A DNA stretch of 64,000 bases from Candidatus Gastranaerophilales bacterium (GTDB lineage: Bacteria; Cyanobacteriota; Vampirovibrionia; Gastranaerophilales; Gastranaerophilaceae), in contig CALURI010000008.1 of NCBI GenBank assembly GCA_944323135.1, positions 41,188-105,187 of the forward strand, written 5' to 3'. A model generated the notes under the pieces. It did not search any database and had not been told where the DNA came from. It saw nothing but the letters and a program-made list of their open reading frames with translations. Shown here piece by piece: positions 1 to 9,052 of this stretch. Within the stretch, counting starts at the first letter, position 1. Each line of letters begins with the position of its first letter. The position numbers and the translations under genes were made by a program.

Positions 1-1
1 A

Positions 2-952
2 AAAGGGCTTGGAGGAATGATTTTCTTTACTAAAGATATTCAATCAAAAGACCAATTCAAAAACTTGGTCTCTGATATTAAATCAAAATCTTTAATCCCG
101 CCTTTTTTATCAATAGATCAAGAAGGCGGCAGAGTTGAACGTACTGAAAATATTCATAACGGTAAAAAATACCTGTCTGCAAAATATGCTTATGAAAAAG
201 GAGAAGACTTCTTACGCAATCAAACAGAAGAGATTGCAAAAGAATTAAAAAGCTACGGACTTAACTTAAATTTTGCCCCCTGTATTGATGTCAACACAAA
301 CCCTAATAATCCAATCATCGGGGAACGAGCTTTTTCAAACAATCCTGATGAGGTTATAAAATGTGAAAAAATAGTTTCACAAACATATAGAGAAAACGGA
401 ATTATACCTTGTGCAAAACATTTCCCCGGACACGGGGACGCTAATGCAGACAGTCATTTGACACTTCCTGAAATTAACCTACCGTTAAAAGAAATGGAAA
501 AAACTCATATAAAACCTTTTGCCTCCTGTGCAAAAACAATAGAAATGATAATGGTAGCACATCTTCACTGCACCTGCTTTGAAAAAAATGTAATTCCGAC
601 ATCTTTAAGCAAAAACGCAATTTCTTATTTGAGAAATAAATTAGGTTTTGAAGGTGTAATAATTTCTGACGACATGATAATGAAGGGTGCTACGCACATA
701 GTCCTGCAACACAAGCTCTGTGAAAACTTATCAAATCATAGCAATAGTTTAGCTCAAAAAATTGAAACTTGTGAAATGGGGATTCGTGCAGGTTTGAATA
801 TGTTTATTTACAGGAATTCCACTCCTGAAACGATCAACATAATTGAAACAATTGCTCAAAAAGCATTAACAGACAAAGAACTCCAAGAAAAAATTGAATA
901 TTCATTCGAAAAAGTAAATAATTTAAAATCTAAATTCTTAACAAATAAATAA
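2..952 (+). CDS. nagZ: Beta-N-acetylhexosaminidase, GH3 family (NagZ-like), 5' end cut by window edge
   Basis: GH3 glycosidase that removes N-acetylglucosamine from muropeptides during cell-wall recycling. The family signature KHFPGHGDANADSH is present about 135-148 residues after the ATG at 17, with SIDQEGGRVER near the front and the nucleophile-region SDDMIM near residue 225. The ATG at 17 is probably not the true start: the frame stays open to the window edge and reads KGLGG before MIFFTKDI, matching the GGxIxF strand that lies inside NagZ proteins, so perhaps 50 or more N-terminal residues are missing. No signal peptide can be judged. It converges on the next gene with only 2 bp between the stop codons. 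Confidence 0.9.
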   Translation, partial: KGLGGMIFFTKDIQSKDQFKNLVSDIKSKSLIPPFLSIDQEGGRVERTENIHNGKKYLSAKYAYEKGEDFLRNQTEEIAKELKSYGLNLNFAPCIDVNTNPNNPIIGERAFSNNPDEVIKCEKIVSQTYRENGIIPCAKHFPGHGDANADSHLTLPEINLPLKEMEKTHIKPFASCAKTIEMIMVAHLHCTCFEKNVIPTSLSKNAISYLRNKLGFEGVIISDDMIMKGATHIVLQHKLCENLSNHSNSLAQKIETCEMGIRAGLNMFIYRNSTPETINIIETIAQKALTDKELQEKIEYSFEKVNNLKSKFLTNK

Positions 953-954
953 AT

Positions 955-1539
955 TTATTTATTAGATTTATAATTCAATAAATGATAAAAATTTTCTCTT
1001 GGTAAATACATTCTATCAGAAAACATGTCAATTGGTATAACTTCATTATTATCTATAAAATTTTGAATCATATCGTTTTCTTTTTTATTTAATTTTCTCA
1101 ACCCTAATTTATAATAAAAAGCATCTGGAGATGTTAATCCATCTACACATTGAGCATCTAACACCAATCTTTTATCAGTGTACAGTCCAGCATCTCTAGC
1201 AGCAAATTTCATTAATTGAGCACCACACCTTTTACCTTCAAGATGAGAAACAAAAATACTTGGTTTTAAAGTTTTCATAAATGTTCCACTATCTTCAAGA
1301 TAATATTCTGGATATTTTCCAATATTTCCTTTAATTATATTATATCTTATTTCCCCAACTTGCCTTCCATCACGAATATAGCGACGAATTTTTTCATTAT
1401 TTTTACCTTGAATAGATATAATAAATTCATTTTTATTAATTTTAGGATTTTTTGTCAACAAAACACTTTGTTTTCCAGTTTTATTTAACCAGTTGACTGT
1501 CTTTTGAGCAAGACTCAAACCAATCTTTTCTAATCCCAT
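955..1539 (-). CDS. Hypothetical protein, possibly GNAT-acetyltransferase-like
   Basis: 194-residue protein that I do not recognise with certainty. The middle reads like a GNAT fold: a basic-glycine stretch (GKRCGAQLMKFAARDAG), then a hydrophobic strand (RLVLDAQC), then DAFYYKLGLR, which resembles the FY-KxGF helix near the end of GNAT enzymes. The N-terminus is basic with no signal peptide. The start ATG at 1539 is preceded by AAGGAAAA. No catalytic residue can be assigned, so acetyltransferase activity is inference from pattern only. The gene lies between nagZ (convergent) and the TPR gene (same strand, 84 bp upstream) and gives no pathway clue. Confidence 0.6.
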   Translation of the reverse strand: MGLEKIGLSLAQKTVNWLNKTGKQSVLLTKNPKINKNEFIISIQGKNNEKIRRYIRDGRQVGEIRYNIIKGNIGKYPEYYLEDSGTFMKTLKPSIFVSHLEGKRCGAQLMKFAARDAGLYTDKRLVLDAQCVDGLTSPDAFYYKLGLRKLNKKENDMIQNFIDNNEVIPIDMFSDRMYLPRENFYHLLNYKSNK

Positions 1540-1623
1540 AAATCTATTTTCCTTATTTTCCCCTGATATTTAAATAAAGAATTTTGAGATTGAGAAATTG
1601 CTTAGTAGTTATCAAATTATAAA

Positions 1624-2112
1624 TTAATGTAAATATTTCTGTAAAATCAGTTTTTTCAACGCTCTTGAATACACAGCCTGAGGCTCAATTTCCAAAACTT
1701 TATCCAAAGTTTCAACAGCTCCCTTATAATCCTCAAGTTTCATTTGCACTACTGCTTTATAATAAAGAGCATCTACAAATTTTGGGTCTAATTCAACAGC
1801 TTTATCAAGATCTTTTAATGCTGATTTTAATTTTTCATTATCTGCATTTTTATCCAAAAGCAAAACTTGAGCACGATTGTAATATGCATCAATCATTTTA
1901 TGATTTAATTCAATAGCTTTTGTATAGTTTTCATAAGCAGGTTCTAATTCATTCAAATTATGAAAAACTATTGCCAGAGAAAAATAAGGCATTGCATTAT
2001 CAGGGTTCAATGCTATCGCTCTATTCAGGGAATGCATTGCTTCATCAAATTTCCCTTCATTAGTTTCTGAAATTCCTTTATCTAAATAAAATTTATAATC
2101 GTGCTTACTCAC
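1624..2112 (-). CDS. Tetratricopeptide repeat protein
   Basis: 162-residue protein made almost wholly of about four TPR units, with repeated motifs such as NEGKFDEAMHSLNRAIALNPDN, YENYTKAIELN, ALKDLDKAVELDPKFVDALY and GAVETLDKVLEIEP. TPRs are protein-protein interaction scaffolds; the partner cannot be told. There is no signal peptide or membrane segment, so it is probably cytoplasmic. The start is GTG at 2112, preceded by AAAGGAATATAAAA, a reasonable ribosome binding site. It is divergent from the glycosyltransferase gene at 2199. Confidence 0.85.
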   Translation of the reverse strand: MSKHDYKFYLDKGISETNEGKFDEAMHSLNRAIALNPDNAMPYFSLAIVFHNLNELEPAYENYTKAIELNHKMIDAYYNRAQVLLLDKNADNEKLKSALKDLDKAVELDPKFVDALYYKAVVQMKLEDYKGAVETLDKVLEIEPQAVYSRALKKLILQKYLH

Positions 2113-2182
2113 TTTTATATTCCTTTTTTAATCTGTTTTTTATAATTAAACCACATAATGTATAAAACCTCAACCCGCCTTA

Positions 2183-2198
2183 TGATATAATAATTCGT
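2183..2198 (+). promoter_or_regulatory. Extended -10 promoter, probably giving a leaderless mRNA
   Basis: TGATATAAT (TGn-TATAAT; the -10 hexamer is 2186-2191) ends 7 bases before the ATG at 2199, so transcription would begin at or next to the start codon. No Shine-Dalgarno sequence fits in that space and no good -35 box is visible. The same arrangement occurs before ruvC, the gene after it, mfd and the broken hxlR in this window. Confidence 0.55.
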
Positions 2199-3266
2199 AT
2201 GAATATTCTTTTTATAACAGATTTATATCCGGTAAACGAAAATGAAAAAACAACACCAAGAACACTTTTTGACTTTGTCCAAGAGTGGCAAAAACAAGGG
2301 CACAATGTCAATGTTATAAAACCTAACTTTATTTTGAATTCATTTTTACGAGGCAAACCTTTTTACAAAACAGGACAATATGGAAAAGTCTTCAATGCAA
2401 ATTATTGGACTCCGTTTTGGTTTGACATTAAACGTAAAATACCTAAATTAGCGAATTACGATATAGTAATCGCACATATGCCATCAGGGATTTTATTTGC
2501 AGACAAACTTAAAATCCCATTTGTTGCAGGTATTCACAATTCTGATTTAGAAGTGCTTACAAATCCTTTATACAAATTTCATTTCAAAAAAAGGCTTGAA
2601 AAAGCTCTGCATAATGCAAAAGCAATAGCCTGCCGCTCTTTTGTAATAAAAGAAAAACTCCTAAAATTTTATCCCGAATTTGAAAACAAAACATTCACAG
2701 CACCATCAGGTATAAAAAAAGAAATTATAAAAAAAGATTTTCACCCCATAAACAAAGAAAAAATCAAAGTTTTGACCTGTGCTAATTTCAAAAAAAGAAA
2801 AAATATTGATAAAGTAATTGAAGCCTGCAAAGGACTTGAAAACTTTGAATTGACAGTAATTGGTGATGGTAAAGAAAGAAAATCTTTAGAAGAAATTGAT
2901 AAATCCGTAAAATTTACAGGACATCTTCCACATAATGAAGTTCTTGCCAAAATGCACGATAGTGATATTTTTATCCTGCCTAGCATCGGCGAAACCTTTG
3001 GTATGGTATATTTAGAAGCTATGTCACAAGGCTGTATTACAATCTGCACAAAAGATGACGGCATATCTGGAATTATCAAGAATGGCGAAAACGGTTTTTT
3101 AACTCTTCCGATTTCAAATGAAATCAGAAAAATACTTCTTAATATAAAAAACATGGATGATGACAAGCTGAATACATTGCGCTACAATAGTTTTCATACA
3201 ATCAAAGAGTACACCTCAGACAGATGTGCAGGTGAATATTTGCAACAAATGTTTAAGATTTTGTAA
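2199..3266 (+). CDS. Glycosyltransferase family 4 (GT-B fold)
   Basis: 355-residue retaining glycosyltransferase of the GT4 type, probably acting on cell-surface glycans or glycolipids at the inner face of the cytoplasmic membrane. The N-terminal Rossmann half begins MNILFITDLYPV with a glycine/basic acceptor region. The C-terminal half has the nucleotide-sugar binding pattern: LTCANFKKRKN, VIGDGKERKSL, then FILPSIGETFGMVYLEAMSQG, the E-x7-E motif that contacts the sugar nucleotide. No membrane span is seen. The sugar specificity cannot be inferred, and it stands alone rather than in a polysaccharide cluster. Confident on family, not on substrate. Confidence 0.85.
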   Translation: MNILFITDLYPVNENEKTTPRTLFDFVQEWQKQGHNVNVIKPNFILNSFLRGKPFYKTGQYGKVFNANYWTPFWFDIKRKIPKLANYDIVIAHMPSGILFADKLKIPFVAGIHNSDLEVLTNPLYKFHFKKRLEKALHNAKAIACRSFVIKEKLLKFYPEFENKTFTAPSGIKKEIIKKDFHPINKEKIKVLTCANFKKRKNIDKVIEACKGLENFELTVIGDGKERKSLEEIDKSVKFTGHLPHNEVLAKMHDSDIFILPSIGETFGMVYLEAMSQGCITICTKDDGISGIIKNGENGFLTLPISNEIRKILLNIKNMDDDKLNTLRYNSFHTIKEYTSDRCAGEYLQQMFKIL

Positions 3267-3270
3267 AGAT

Positions 3271-3380
3271 TTGACATCATGTGAGCATGTTTTTGGTAGT
3301 ATAAATCTGGGTTGGTGATTTACCCTTGTGTGTGTAGTAGCCGAAAACCTTGAGAGGACAAACCCGAAAGGAAATATTTA
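3271..3380 (+). promoter_or_regulatory. Promoter and possibly structured leader of the amino-acid symporter gene
   Basis: The 114-bp gap before the symporter has TTGACA at 3271-3276 and TATAAA at 3300-3305 (spacing 23, longer than ideal). The remaining leader can fold: GGGTT at 3309-3313 pairs with AACCC at 3361-3365, enclosing GGGT/ACCC and CCT/AGG mini-hairpins. Symporters of this family are often under glycine riboswitches, but I do not see the conserved glycine-aptamer motifs, nor a convincing match to the glutamine (glnA) or TPP consensus. It is offered only as a candidate cis-regulatory RNA. GAAAGGAAA at about 3366-3374 supplies the ribosome binding site. Confidence 0.3.
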
Positions 3381-4961
3381 ATGAACAGAATTTTAATTGT
3401 ACTTTTGACACTATTATTTAACATTCAACAGGCAAATGCATTTAATATTGATGCTTTTATGGACAAAAATGTCGCGCCGGTATCAGATGCTATCGCAAAA
3501 ATTATATTCCATCCTGTGCATGTTTTTGGTGCAGATGTACCAATTATTATATTTTGGATTTTGTTCGCAGGAATATTTTTTACATTCTATTTAAGAGGTA
3601 TTGCCGTTTGGGGGTTTAAACACGCAATAGATTTGGTATTTAAACCTAAAAAAGGAGATGACGGCTCCGGCGAAACATCACCGTTTCAAGCTTTAATGAC
3701 AGCTTTGTCAGGGACTATCGGTTTGGGAAGTATTGCAGGTGTTGCAATTGCTATTTCTATGGGTGGTCCGGGGGCTGCTTTTTGGATTATAGTCGGAGCA
3801 CTTTTAGGTATGTCATTAAAATTTGTAGAAGCTGCTTTAGCAGTTAAATACAGAAGATTTAATTTGGACGGTTCAATATCAGGCGGACCTATGCATTATA
3901 TGGCACACGGTCTAACACGTAAAAAATTGAGATGGTTGGGACAACCTTTATCTGTAATTTTTGCAATACTTTGTATTTGCGGAGGTATTACAGGCGGTAA
4001 TATGATTCAAATTAATCAGGCAGCTAATCAGTTTGTTAACGTATGCGGCGGTGAAAACGGTTTTATGCATAATTTCCACTGGGTAATAGGTTTATGTATG
4101 GCAATTGTTGTAGGTCTGATTGTCATCGGTGGTATTAAAAATATCGTTAAAGTTACTGAAAAAATTGTTCCTTTAAAGATTTTTGTATATTTATTTGCTG
4201 CAATGGCAGTTATTGTATGTAACATAAAACTTGTTCCGCACGCTGCTTGGATTATAGTAAAAGAAGCATTCAGACCTGAATCTGTATATGGCGGTATGTT
4301 TGTTGCAATGATTATGGGTTTAAGACGTTCTGTACAATCTAATGAAGCTGGTACAGGTTCAGCCCCGATAGTATATGCAACAGTTAAAACTGATGAACCT
4401 TTATCTCAAGGATTTGTTGCATTGCTTGATCCATTTTTAACAGGATTTATGTGCACTCTTACAGCTTTCGCAATTGTAATTACAGGCGTTTATAAAACAC
4501 ATGCCGGTGAAACTTCAGGTATTGAAATGACATCTGATGCAATTTCTTCAGTAATGCCTTTCTTCCCGACACTTTTAGCAGGTATTGTTCTTTTATATGC
4601 TTTATCTACAATAATAAGTTGGGCATATTACGGACAAAAATCTTGGAACTTCTTATTCGGAGAAGGAAAGAAAAGAACTCTTACATTCCAGTTTATATAT
4701 TGCGGATTTATTTTAATAGGTTCTGTATTAAATGTAACTTCAGTTATTAACATTACAGATGCTATGATGATTGCGATGTCAGTTCCAAATATTATTGCAA
4801 TGTATATTCTTGCTCCAGAAATCAAGAAAGATTTAGCGGAATACTGCAGAGCTCACCAATTAGGCAAATTAATTAATCGTGATTGGCTAAAACCGGCAAC
4901 AGTACCAGCTGAAAATGAAGAGGATGATGAGGTAACATGTCAGATCAACAAATTATCATAA
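3381..4961 (+). CDS. Alanine/glycine:cation symporter family protein (AGCS)
   Basis: 526-residue integral membrane protein of the sodium:alanine/glycine symporter family. Family landmarks are TSPFQALMTALSGTIGLGSIAGVA (split: ALMTALSGTIG then NxAGVA-like), GPGAAFWIIVGALLGMSLKF, the GGPMHYM segment and SNEAGTGSAPIVYA. About ten to eleven hydrophobic segments are visible after a short N-terminal hydrophobic leader. It would import a small neutral amino acid with sodium across the cytoplasmic membrane. The 3' end overlaps the ACT-domain gene by 25 bp, suggesting co-transcription and perhaps amino-acid sensing by the partner. The last 25 residues are acidic and lie in the overlap. Confidence 0.92.
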   Translation: MNRILIVLLTLLFNIQQANAFNIDAFMDKNVAPVSDAIAKIIFHPVHVFGADVPIIIFWILFAGIFFTFYLRGIAVWGFKHAIDLVFKPKKGDDGSGETSPFQALMTALSGTIGLGSIAGVAIAISMGGPGAAFWIIVGALLGMSLKFVEAALAVKYRRFNLDGSISGGPMHYMAHGLTRKKLRWLGQPLSVIFAILCICGGITGGNMIQINQAANQFVNVCGGENGFMHNFHWVIGLCMAIVVGLIVIGGIKNIVKVTEKIVPLKIFVYLFAAMAVIVCNIKLVPHAAWIIVKEAFRPESVYGGMFVAMIMGLRRSVQSNEAGTGSAPIVYATVKTDEPLSQGFVALLDPFLTGFMCTLTAFAIVITGVYKTHAGETSGIEMTSDAISSVMPFFPTLLAGIVLLYALSTIISWAYYGQKSWNFLFGEGKKRTLTFQFIYCGFILIGSVLNVTSVINITDAMMIAMSVPNIIAMYILAPEIKKDLAEYCRAHQLGKLINRDWLKPATVPAENEEDDEVTCQINKLS

Positions 4962-5215
4962 CAGTATCAGGCGTTGATAAAATCGGAATAGTCGCAAAAG
5001 TTTCCGCAAAACTTGCTGAATATGAAGTTAATATTGAAGATATAAAACAAACTTTGATGCAAGGTCATTTTGTAATGTTTATGCTTTGTAATATTGAAAA
5101 ATCGAAATTTTCTTTTAAAGAAATCAAAGATGCCCTAACAAAAACAGGTGAAGAGCTTGGAATGGAAATTTGGGTTCAGAGAAAAGAAATTTTTGACAAC
5201 ATGCATAACATTTAG
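4937..5215 (+). CDS. ACT domain protein (UPF0237 / GcvR-like)
   Basis: 92-residue stand-alone ACT domain beginning SDQQIIITVSGVDKIGIVAKVSAKL, the pattern of the UPF0237/ACT_6 family (a beta-strand, a D-x-x-G-I turn, then a helix). ACT domains bind amino acids and act as allosteric sensors; UPF0237 members are of unclear function and related to GcvR regulators. It overlaps the end of the amino-acid symporter gene by 25 bp, so translational coupling and a role in sensing the transported amino acid are reasonable inferences. There is no enzymatic or DNA-binding domain. Confidence 0.85.
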   Translation: MSDQQIIITVSGVDKIGIVAKVSAKLAEYEVNIEDIKQTLMQGHFVMFMLCNIEKSKFSFKEIKDALTKTGEELGMEIWVQRKEIFDNMHNI

Positions 5216-5227
5216 TCATCATTAAAA

Positions 5228-5965
5228 TCATTTATTATTTGCCATAAAATCCATAAACAATTCATCACGAGATTTAATAGTTTTTAAAACATAATTATAA
5301 TCCTCAAGAGATAAAAGCTTATAATCATCCGTAATCTCGTAAGCAATTTGTTCCGGAGAAATATCTTTTTCTAATTTTTTCAAATGAGAATTTATATTTT
5401 GTTTGTCTTTCTCATTTAAATTATATTTTTTAACCAACTTGTCACATACCAAATCGTTTTTCATAGTGTTTATTGTTAACGGTATAATAACCTCAGCAAG
5501 GCTTTCATCTTCTTTTAATGCTTTTGCCATACTATTTATAATTGCTTGTTTGAATAAAAAATCATATAATGTCTCAACTTTTTCATCTGACAACTCAAGT
5601 CCATCTACCACATTTTCAATAAAAGAATCAACAATTTCTTCATTAGCAAAAGATGAACATAAATCTGCTGTTGATGAAAGGTTGTTAGTCTTCAAGAATT
5701 TATTAACAATTTTTTTTAATTTATGTATATCTTTATCTGATAATTCTAATTTTTTTGAAATATCATCATAAAAATTTTTGTCAAATTCATCCGATTCATT
5801 ATTGCTAATTCCGGTAAATTTTACCTGACTTCTGCCTAAAACTTCTAAGGGGTTTAATTTATTATTAAAACTGGCTTGCTCACATTTTTGATTTTGTTCA
5901 AAATTGTTAATATTTTTAGGCGTGTAATTATTATAACTAAAAAGATTTATACTATTAATTTTCAT
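5228..5965 (-). CDS. Hypothetical protein with N-terminal 'VKFTG' tag
   Basis: About 245 residues, no recognised family. I chose the ATG at 5965 (MKINSINLF) over one 36 bp further upstream because the same MKIN start is used by the related tag protein at 29576-29983 and because it frees the divergent promoter of the GH57 gene. After about 45 residues comes QVKFTGISN, the short tag shared with the proteins at 22528 and 29576; the rest is a charged, helical sequence. There is no signal peptide or membrane span. The tag suggests a lineage-specific family of unknown role. Confidence 0.65.
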   Translation of the reverse strand: MKINSINLFSYNNYTPKNINNFEQNQKCEQASFNNKLNPLEVLGRSQVKFTGISNNESDEFDKNFYDDISKKLELSDKDIHKLKKIVNKFLKTNNLSSTADLCSSFANEEIVDSFIENVVDGLELSDEKVETLYDFLFKQAIINSMAKALKEDESLAEVIIPLTINTMKNDLVCDKLVKKYNLNEKDKQNINSHLKKLEKDISPEQIAYEITDDYKLLSLEDYNYVLKTIKSRDELFMDFMANNK

Positions 5966-6033
5966 ACAAGTATTAACAATTGAGAAAATATTTTTTGCCA
6001 TTAATTGAAATTTTTGTTACAATTATCAACATA

Positions 6034-8259
6034 ATGATGAGTCAAACAAAAAAATTATCTATAGCATTCTATTGGCACATGCATCAACCTGTTTATCAAC
6101 TTTCTCCACAGGGAGACTATTTAATGCCATGGGTTAGATTACACGCCGTTAAAGATTACCTTGATATGCTGCTTATTGTTGACAAGTTTAAAAAACTCAA
6201 ATTAAATTTTAATCTTGTCCCCGTATTATTAGATGCTTTAATAGATTACGGCGAAAATGATATGCATGATATCCATTCAAGATTAACTGTTACTGATGTA
6301 AATGATTTAACCGATGATGACAAAGAATTTATTATAAATAATTTTTTTGATGCAAATTTTCATTCAATGATTTTGCCTAATGAAGAATACCATAAACTTT
6401 TTCAAAAATATCAAACAAACGACGAAAATAATATCAATATATTTTCTCCGCAAGAATATTCTGATTTAATGGCTTTATTTAACCTTGCTTGGTTTGATCC
6501 TACATACAAAAGTCAATATCCTGAATTGAAAAAACTTATCAAAAAAGGGAAAAATTATACACTTGATGACAGAATTAAAATTATTGATATTCAGCGCGAT
6601 ATTATAAGAAAAATAATCCCGACATACAAAGAATATATTAAAAAAGGGAAAATCGAAGTAACAACAAGTCCTTATTATCATCCGATTTTGCCTATTTTAC
6701 TTGATATAAAAAGTATTAAAAAATCATCAGGCAGCGATTTGCCATCAAATTTAAAAATGGAACTCGATGCAAAACTTCAAACAAAAATGGCACTTGACAG
6801 AGTTGAGGAATTATTAGGAAAACGTCCTCAAGGGATTTGGCCTTCTGAACAATGTATTAATTCCAAAGTTACAGAAATGCTTAAAGAACTTGATGTTAAA
6901 TGGACAATATCCGATGAAGGTATTTTGTCTAATTCTATCAAATTTGAATTTGTCAGAGATTTTAGAGGATATTTAGAAGATCCTTATCATCTTGTAAAGT
7001 CTTATGACTACAAAGGAACAAAAATAATTTTTAGAGATTCCGTAATCCCAAATTTAATCGGTTTCGAATATCCTAATCACCCTGCAGAAGCTAGTGCAAA
7101 TGATTTATATGACAGAATTAAAGTTATACAAAGCAAACTTTTAACTTCCCCTGATGAAAATCACCTTTTAACAATAGCAATGGACGGTGAAAACTGTTGG
7201 GAAAATTATACTCAAGATGGTGAAGTATTTTTAAAGACAATTTATTCTTTAATAGAAAAGGACCCTACACTTGAAACAGTTTTAATTAGTGATTACCTTG
7301 AAAAAGATACCCCAAAAACTTTAAATAAATTAAGTCCCGGCTCTTGGATTAACCGAAATTTCAAATTGTGGATTGATGAACCTTTAAAAAATCTTGCCTG
7401 GACATATTTAAAACAAGTCAGAGATGATTTTTGTTCTTTTGTAAAACAAAACCCGCTTAATCCAAATATTGAAGCAGCAAGACGTGAACTATTTATTTGC
7501 GAAGGAAGTGATTGGTTCTGGTGGTATGGTGAACCGAATGATTCAGGACGTGACAACATTTTTGATTATATTTTCAGAGAACATTTAAAAAATATTTATT
7601 TATATCTTGGGCTTCAGCCGCCAGAATACCTTGATTCTCCGCTTTTGTCAGCAATTTCTAAACCGTCAAGATACCCAAAAGGGGAAATTACTCCGGTTTT
7701 AGACGGAAAAGAACATGATGATGAAACCTGGCTTAATGCAGGTTGTATAAAAATCCCTGACGGACCTGTTTTAGATGAATTCAAATTTTACGATAAAATT
7801 TGTTTCGGATATGACAAAGATAATTTGTATTTAAGATTTTACATAAATGAATACAATAAAGAATTGATTAAAAATTCAAAACGCGTAAGCCAAATGTACG
7901 TTTACATGAGAAATCAAGACAAAAAACAATCACTTTCTCCAATAAGAATTATCCAAAAAACTGAAAGTATTCTTCCTATATCAAAAGAAAAATTTCATAA
8001 TGAAATGCAAATTTCTATATATAACGGAGAAATAAATCTTGTAAGACTTGTAAAATCTTTACCGAATAATCTGTGGGCTATTGCTTCTCCGAAGAATATT
8101 ACCGCAATTTATGATAAAGTGTTAGATGTAAGCATTCCGTTTGACAATATAGGAATTGAAAAAGGTGATACGTTGGAATTCTTATTCATAAATGCAACTT
8201 TTGGGGTTAAGGATTATTTCATTCCAAATGAAATGCTCTTAACAATAAAAAGGATGTAA
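6034..8259 (+). CDS. Glycoside hydrolase family 57 alpha-amylase-type protein
   Basis: About 741-residue GH57 enzyme, probably intracellular since no signal peptide precedes the catalytic domain. GH57 motifs are clear: motif 1 HMHQP near residue 16, motif 3 GIWPSEQ near residue 270 (the Glu is the expected nucleophile) and motif 4 AMDGENCWENY near residue 383 (Asp is the expected acid/base). After the catalytic barrel comes a GSDWFWWYGEP region and a C-terminal beta-rich domain. Family members degrade alpha-1,4-glucans such as glycogen; amylase versus glucanotransferase cannot be settled here. The start is ATG 6034 (MMSQTKK): upstream codons in frame would run into the divergent neighbour. 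TACAAT at 6018-6023 sits only 10 bases before the ATG. Confidence 0.88.
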   Translation: MMSQTKKLSIAFYWHMHQPVYQLSPQGDYLMPWVRLHAVKDYLDMLLIVDKFKKLKLNFNLVPVLLDALIDYGENDMHDIHSRLTVTDVNDLTDDDKEFIINNFFDANFHSMILPNEEYHKLFQKYQTNDENNINIFSPQEYSDLMALFNLAWFDPTYKSQYPELKKLIKKGKNYTLDDRIKIIDIQRDIIRKIIPTYKEYIKKGKIEVTTSPYYHPILPILLDIKSIKKSSGSDLPSNLKMELDAKLQTKMALDRVEELLGKRPQGIWPSEQCINSKVTEMLKELDVKWTISDEGILSNSIKFEFVRDFRGYLEDPYHLVKSYDYKGTKIIFRDSVIPNLIGFEYPNHPAEASANDLYDRIKVIQSKLLTSPDENHLLTIAMDGENCWENYTQDGEVFLKTIYSLIEKDPTLETVLISDYLEKDTPKTLNKLSPGSWINRNFKLWIDEPLKNLAWTYLKQVRDDFCSFVKQNPLNPNIEAARRELFICEGSDWFWWYGEPNDSGRDNIFDYIFREHLKNIYLYLGLQPPEYLDSPLLSAISKPSRYPKGEITPVLDGKEHDDETWLNAGCIKIPDGPVLDEFKFYDKICFGYDKDNLYLRFYINEYNKELIKNSKRVSQMYVYMRNQDKKQSLSPIRIIQKTESILPISKEKFHNEMQISIYNGEINLVRLVKSLPNNLWAIASPKNITAIYDKVLDVSIPFDNIGIEKGDTLEFLFINATFGVKDYFIPNEMLLTIKRM

Positions 8260-8340
8260 CAATATCTTAACAAAATTAATAAAAAGATTAAAGTTTTTTT
8301 ATTTATTGACGTTATAAAAAACAGCAAAGGGAAATTATAT

Positions 8341-8517
8341 ATGGTTGATTTTAACAGTGACATACCAAAAGGTTTACCAAAATTAGACAACGATTATTGG
8401 AACAAACAAAAAGGGACTGATAATCAAAATCAAGATCCGCTTTTTGACATAAATACAAAATTTACTCTTGAAAATGATCTTGCCAAAATTTCTGTTTTCA
8501 ATGGTAATAAAAAATAA
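8341..8517 (+). CDS. Small hypothetical protein, 58 residues
   Basis: Short open frame beginning MVDFNSDIPKGLPKLDNDYW and ending in VFNGNKK. AAAGGGAAATTATAT before the ATG is a plausible ribosome binding site, and a strong terminator follows at 8560-8590. The composition is acidic and asparagine-rich with no signal peptide or membrane span. It follows the GH57 gene by 81 bp on the same strand. I do not recognise it; the ribosome binding site and terminator are the reasons to believe it is a gene. Confidence 0.5.
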   Translation: MVDFNSDIPKGLPKLDNDYWNKQKGTDNQNQDPLFDINTKFTLENDLAKISVFNGNKK

Positions 8518-8559
8518 GTTTTATATTTTTTCCTCCTTTTCCTCGATATTTAATAAAAA

Positions 8560-8590
8560 AAGAACCTTTTGCAAATAAGGTTCTTTTTTT
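8560..8590. terminator. Bidirectional Rho-independent terminator
   Basis: Perfect 9-bp stem AAGAACCTT/AAGGTTCTT with an 8-base loop, flanked by A-run on the left and T-run on the right, so it can serve both the small gene at 8341 and dut, which converge here. Confidence 0.85.
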
Positions 8591-8613
8591 ATGCTAATTA
8601 AAATCAAACAAAT

Positions 8614-9051
8614 CTATTTTCCGGTAGAACCGAAGCCGCCTTCTCCCCGTGATGTGGAAGAAAGCTCAACTGCAACTTTTATCTGTGCCTGCTCAACGCG
8701 TGAAATAACCATTTGAGCAATCCTTTCATCAGGCTGAATTGTATAAGTTTCATTAGAAAGATTTACAACAGGCACGCAAACTTCTCCCCTGTAATCTTCA
8801 TCAATTGTTCCTATACAATTAATCAATGTAATACCGTGTTTTATGGATAAACCTGAGCGAGGTCGGACTTGTGCTTCATACCCGTGTTCAAGTTCAATTT
8901 TTAATCCTGTCGGAATAAGCGTTCTTTCTAAAGGTTTTAATGTAATTGGTTCGGATATTGCAGCACACAAATCCATACCTGCAGCACCTTCCGTTTTGTA
9001 TTCCGGAAGGAATTTGTTATGCGGTAGTCTTTCTATTTTCAATACTGTCAT
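8614..9051 (-). CDS. dut: Deoxyuridine 5'-triphosphate nucleotidohydrolase
   Basis: Trimeric dUTPase that converts dUTP to dUMP and pyrophosphate, keeping uracil out of DNA and supplying thymidylate synthesis. All five motifs are visible in order: [26 protein letters not shown] (with the catalytic Asp), RIAQMVI and the C-terminal [10 protein letters not shown] that closes the active site. The start is ATG 9051 (MTVLKIERL): GAGAGAAATAAT just upstream is a good ribosome binding site, and the upstream gene's stop codon at 9053-9055 lies immediately before it, so the two are translationally coupled. The length, 145 residues, is normal. Confidence 0.95.
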   Translation of the reverse strand: MTVLKIERLPHNKFLPEYKTEGAAGMDLCAAISEPITLKPLERTLIPTGLKIELEHGYEAQVRPRSGLSIKHGITLINCIGTIDEDYRGEVCVPVVNLSNETYTIQPDERIAQMVISRVEQAQIKVAVELSSTSRGEGGFGSTGK

Positions 9052-9052
9052 A

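Noticed and set aside
2741..3166. 141-codon minus-strand frame inside the glycosyltransferase gene
   Set aside because: Shadow of a well-supported gene; no ribosome binding site or family pattern.
3300..3380. Glycine, glutamine (glnA) or TPP riboswitch
   Set aside because: Fragments such as TGAGAGGAC and GTAGTAGCCGAAA look suggestive, but the full consensus pairing and conserved blocks are not there.
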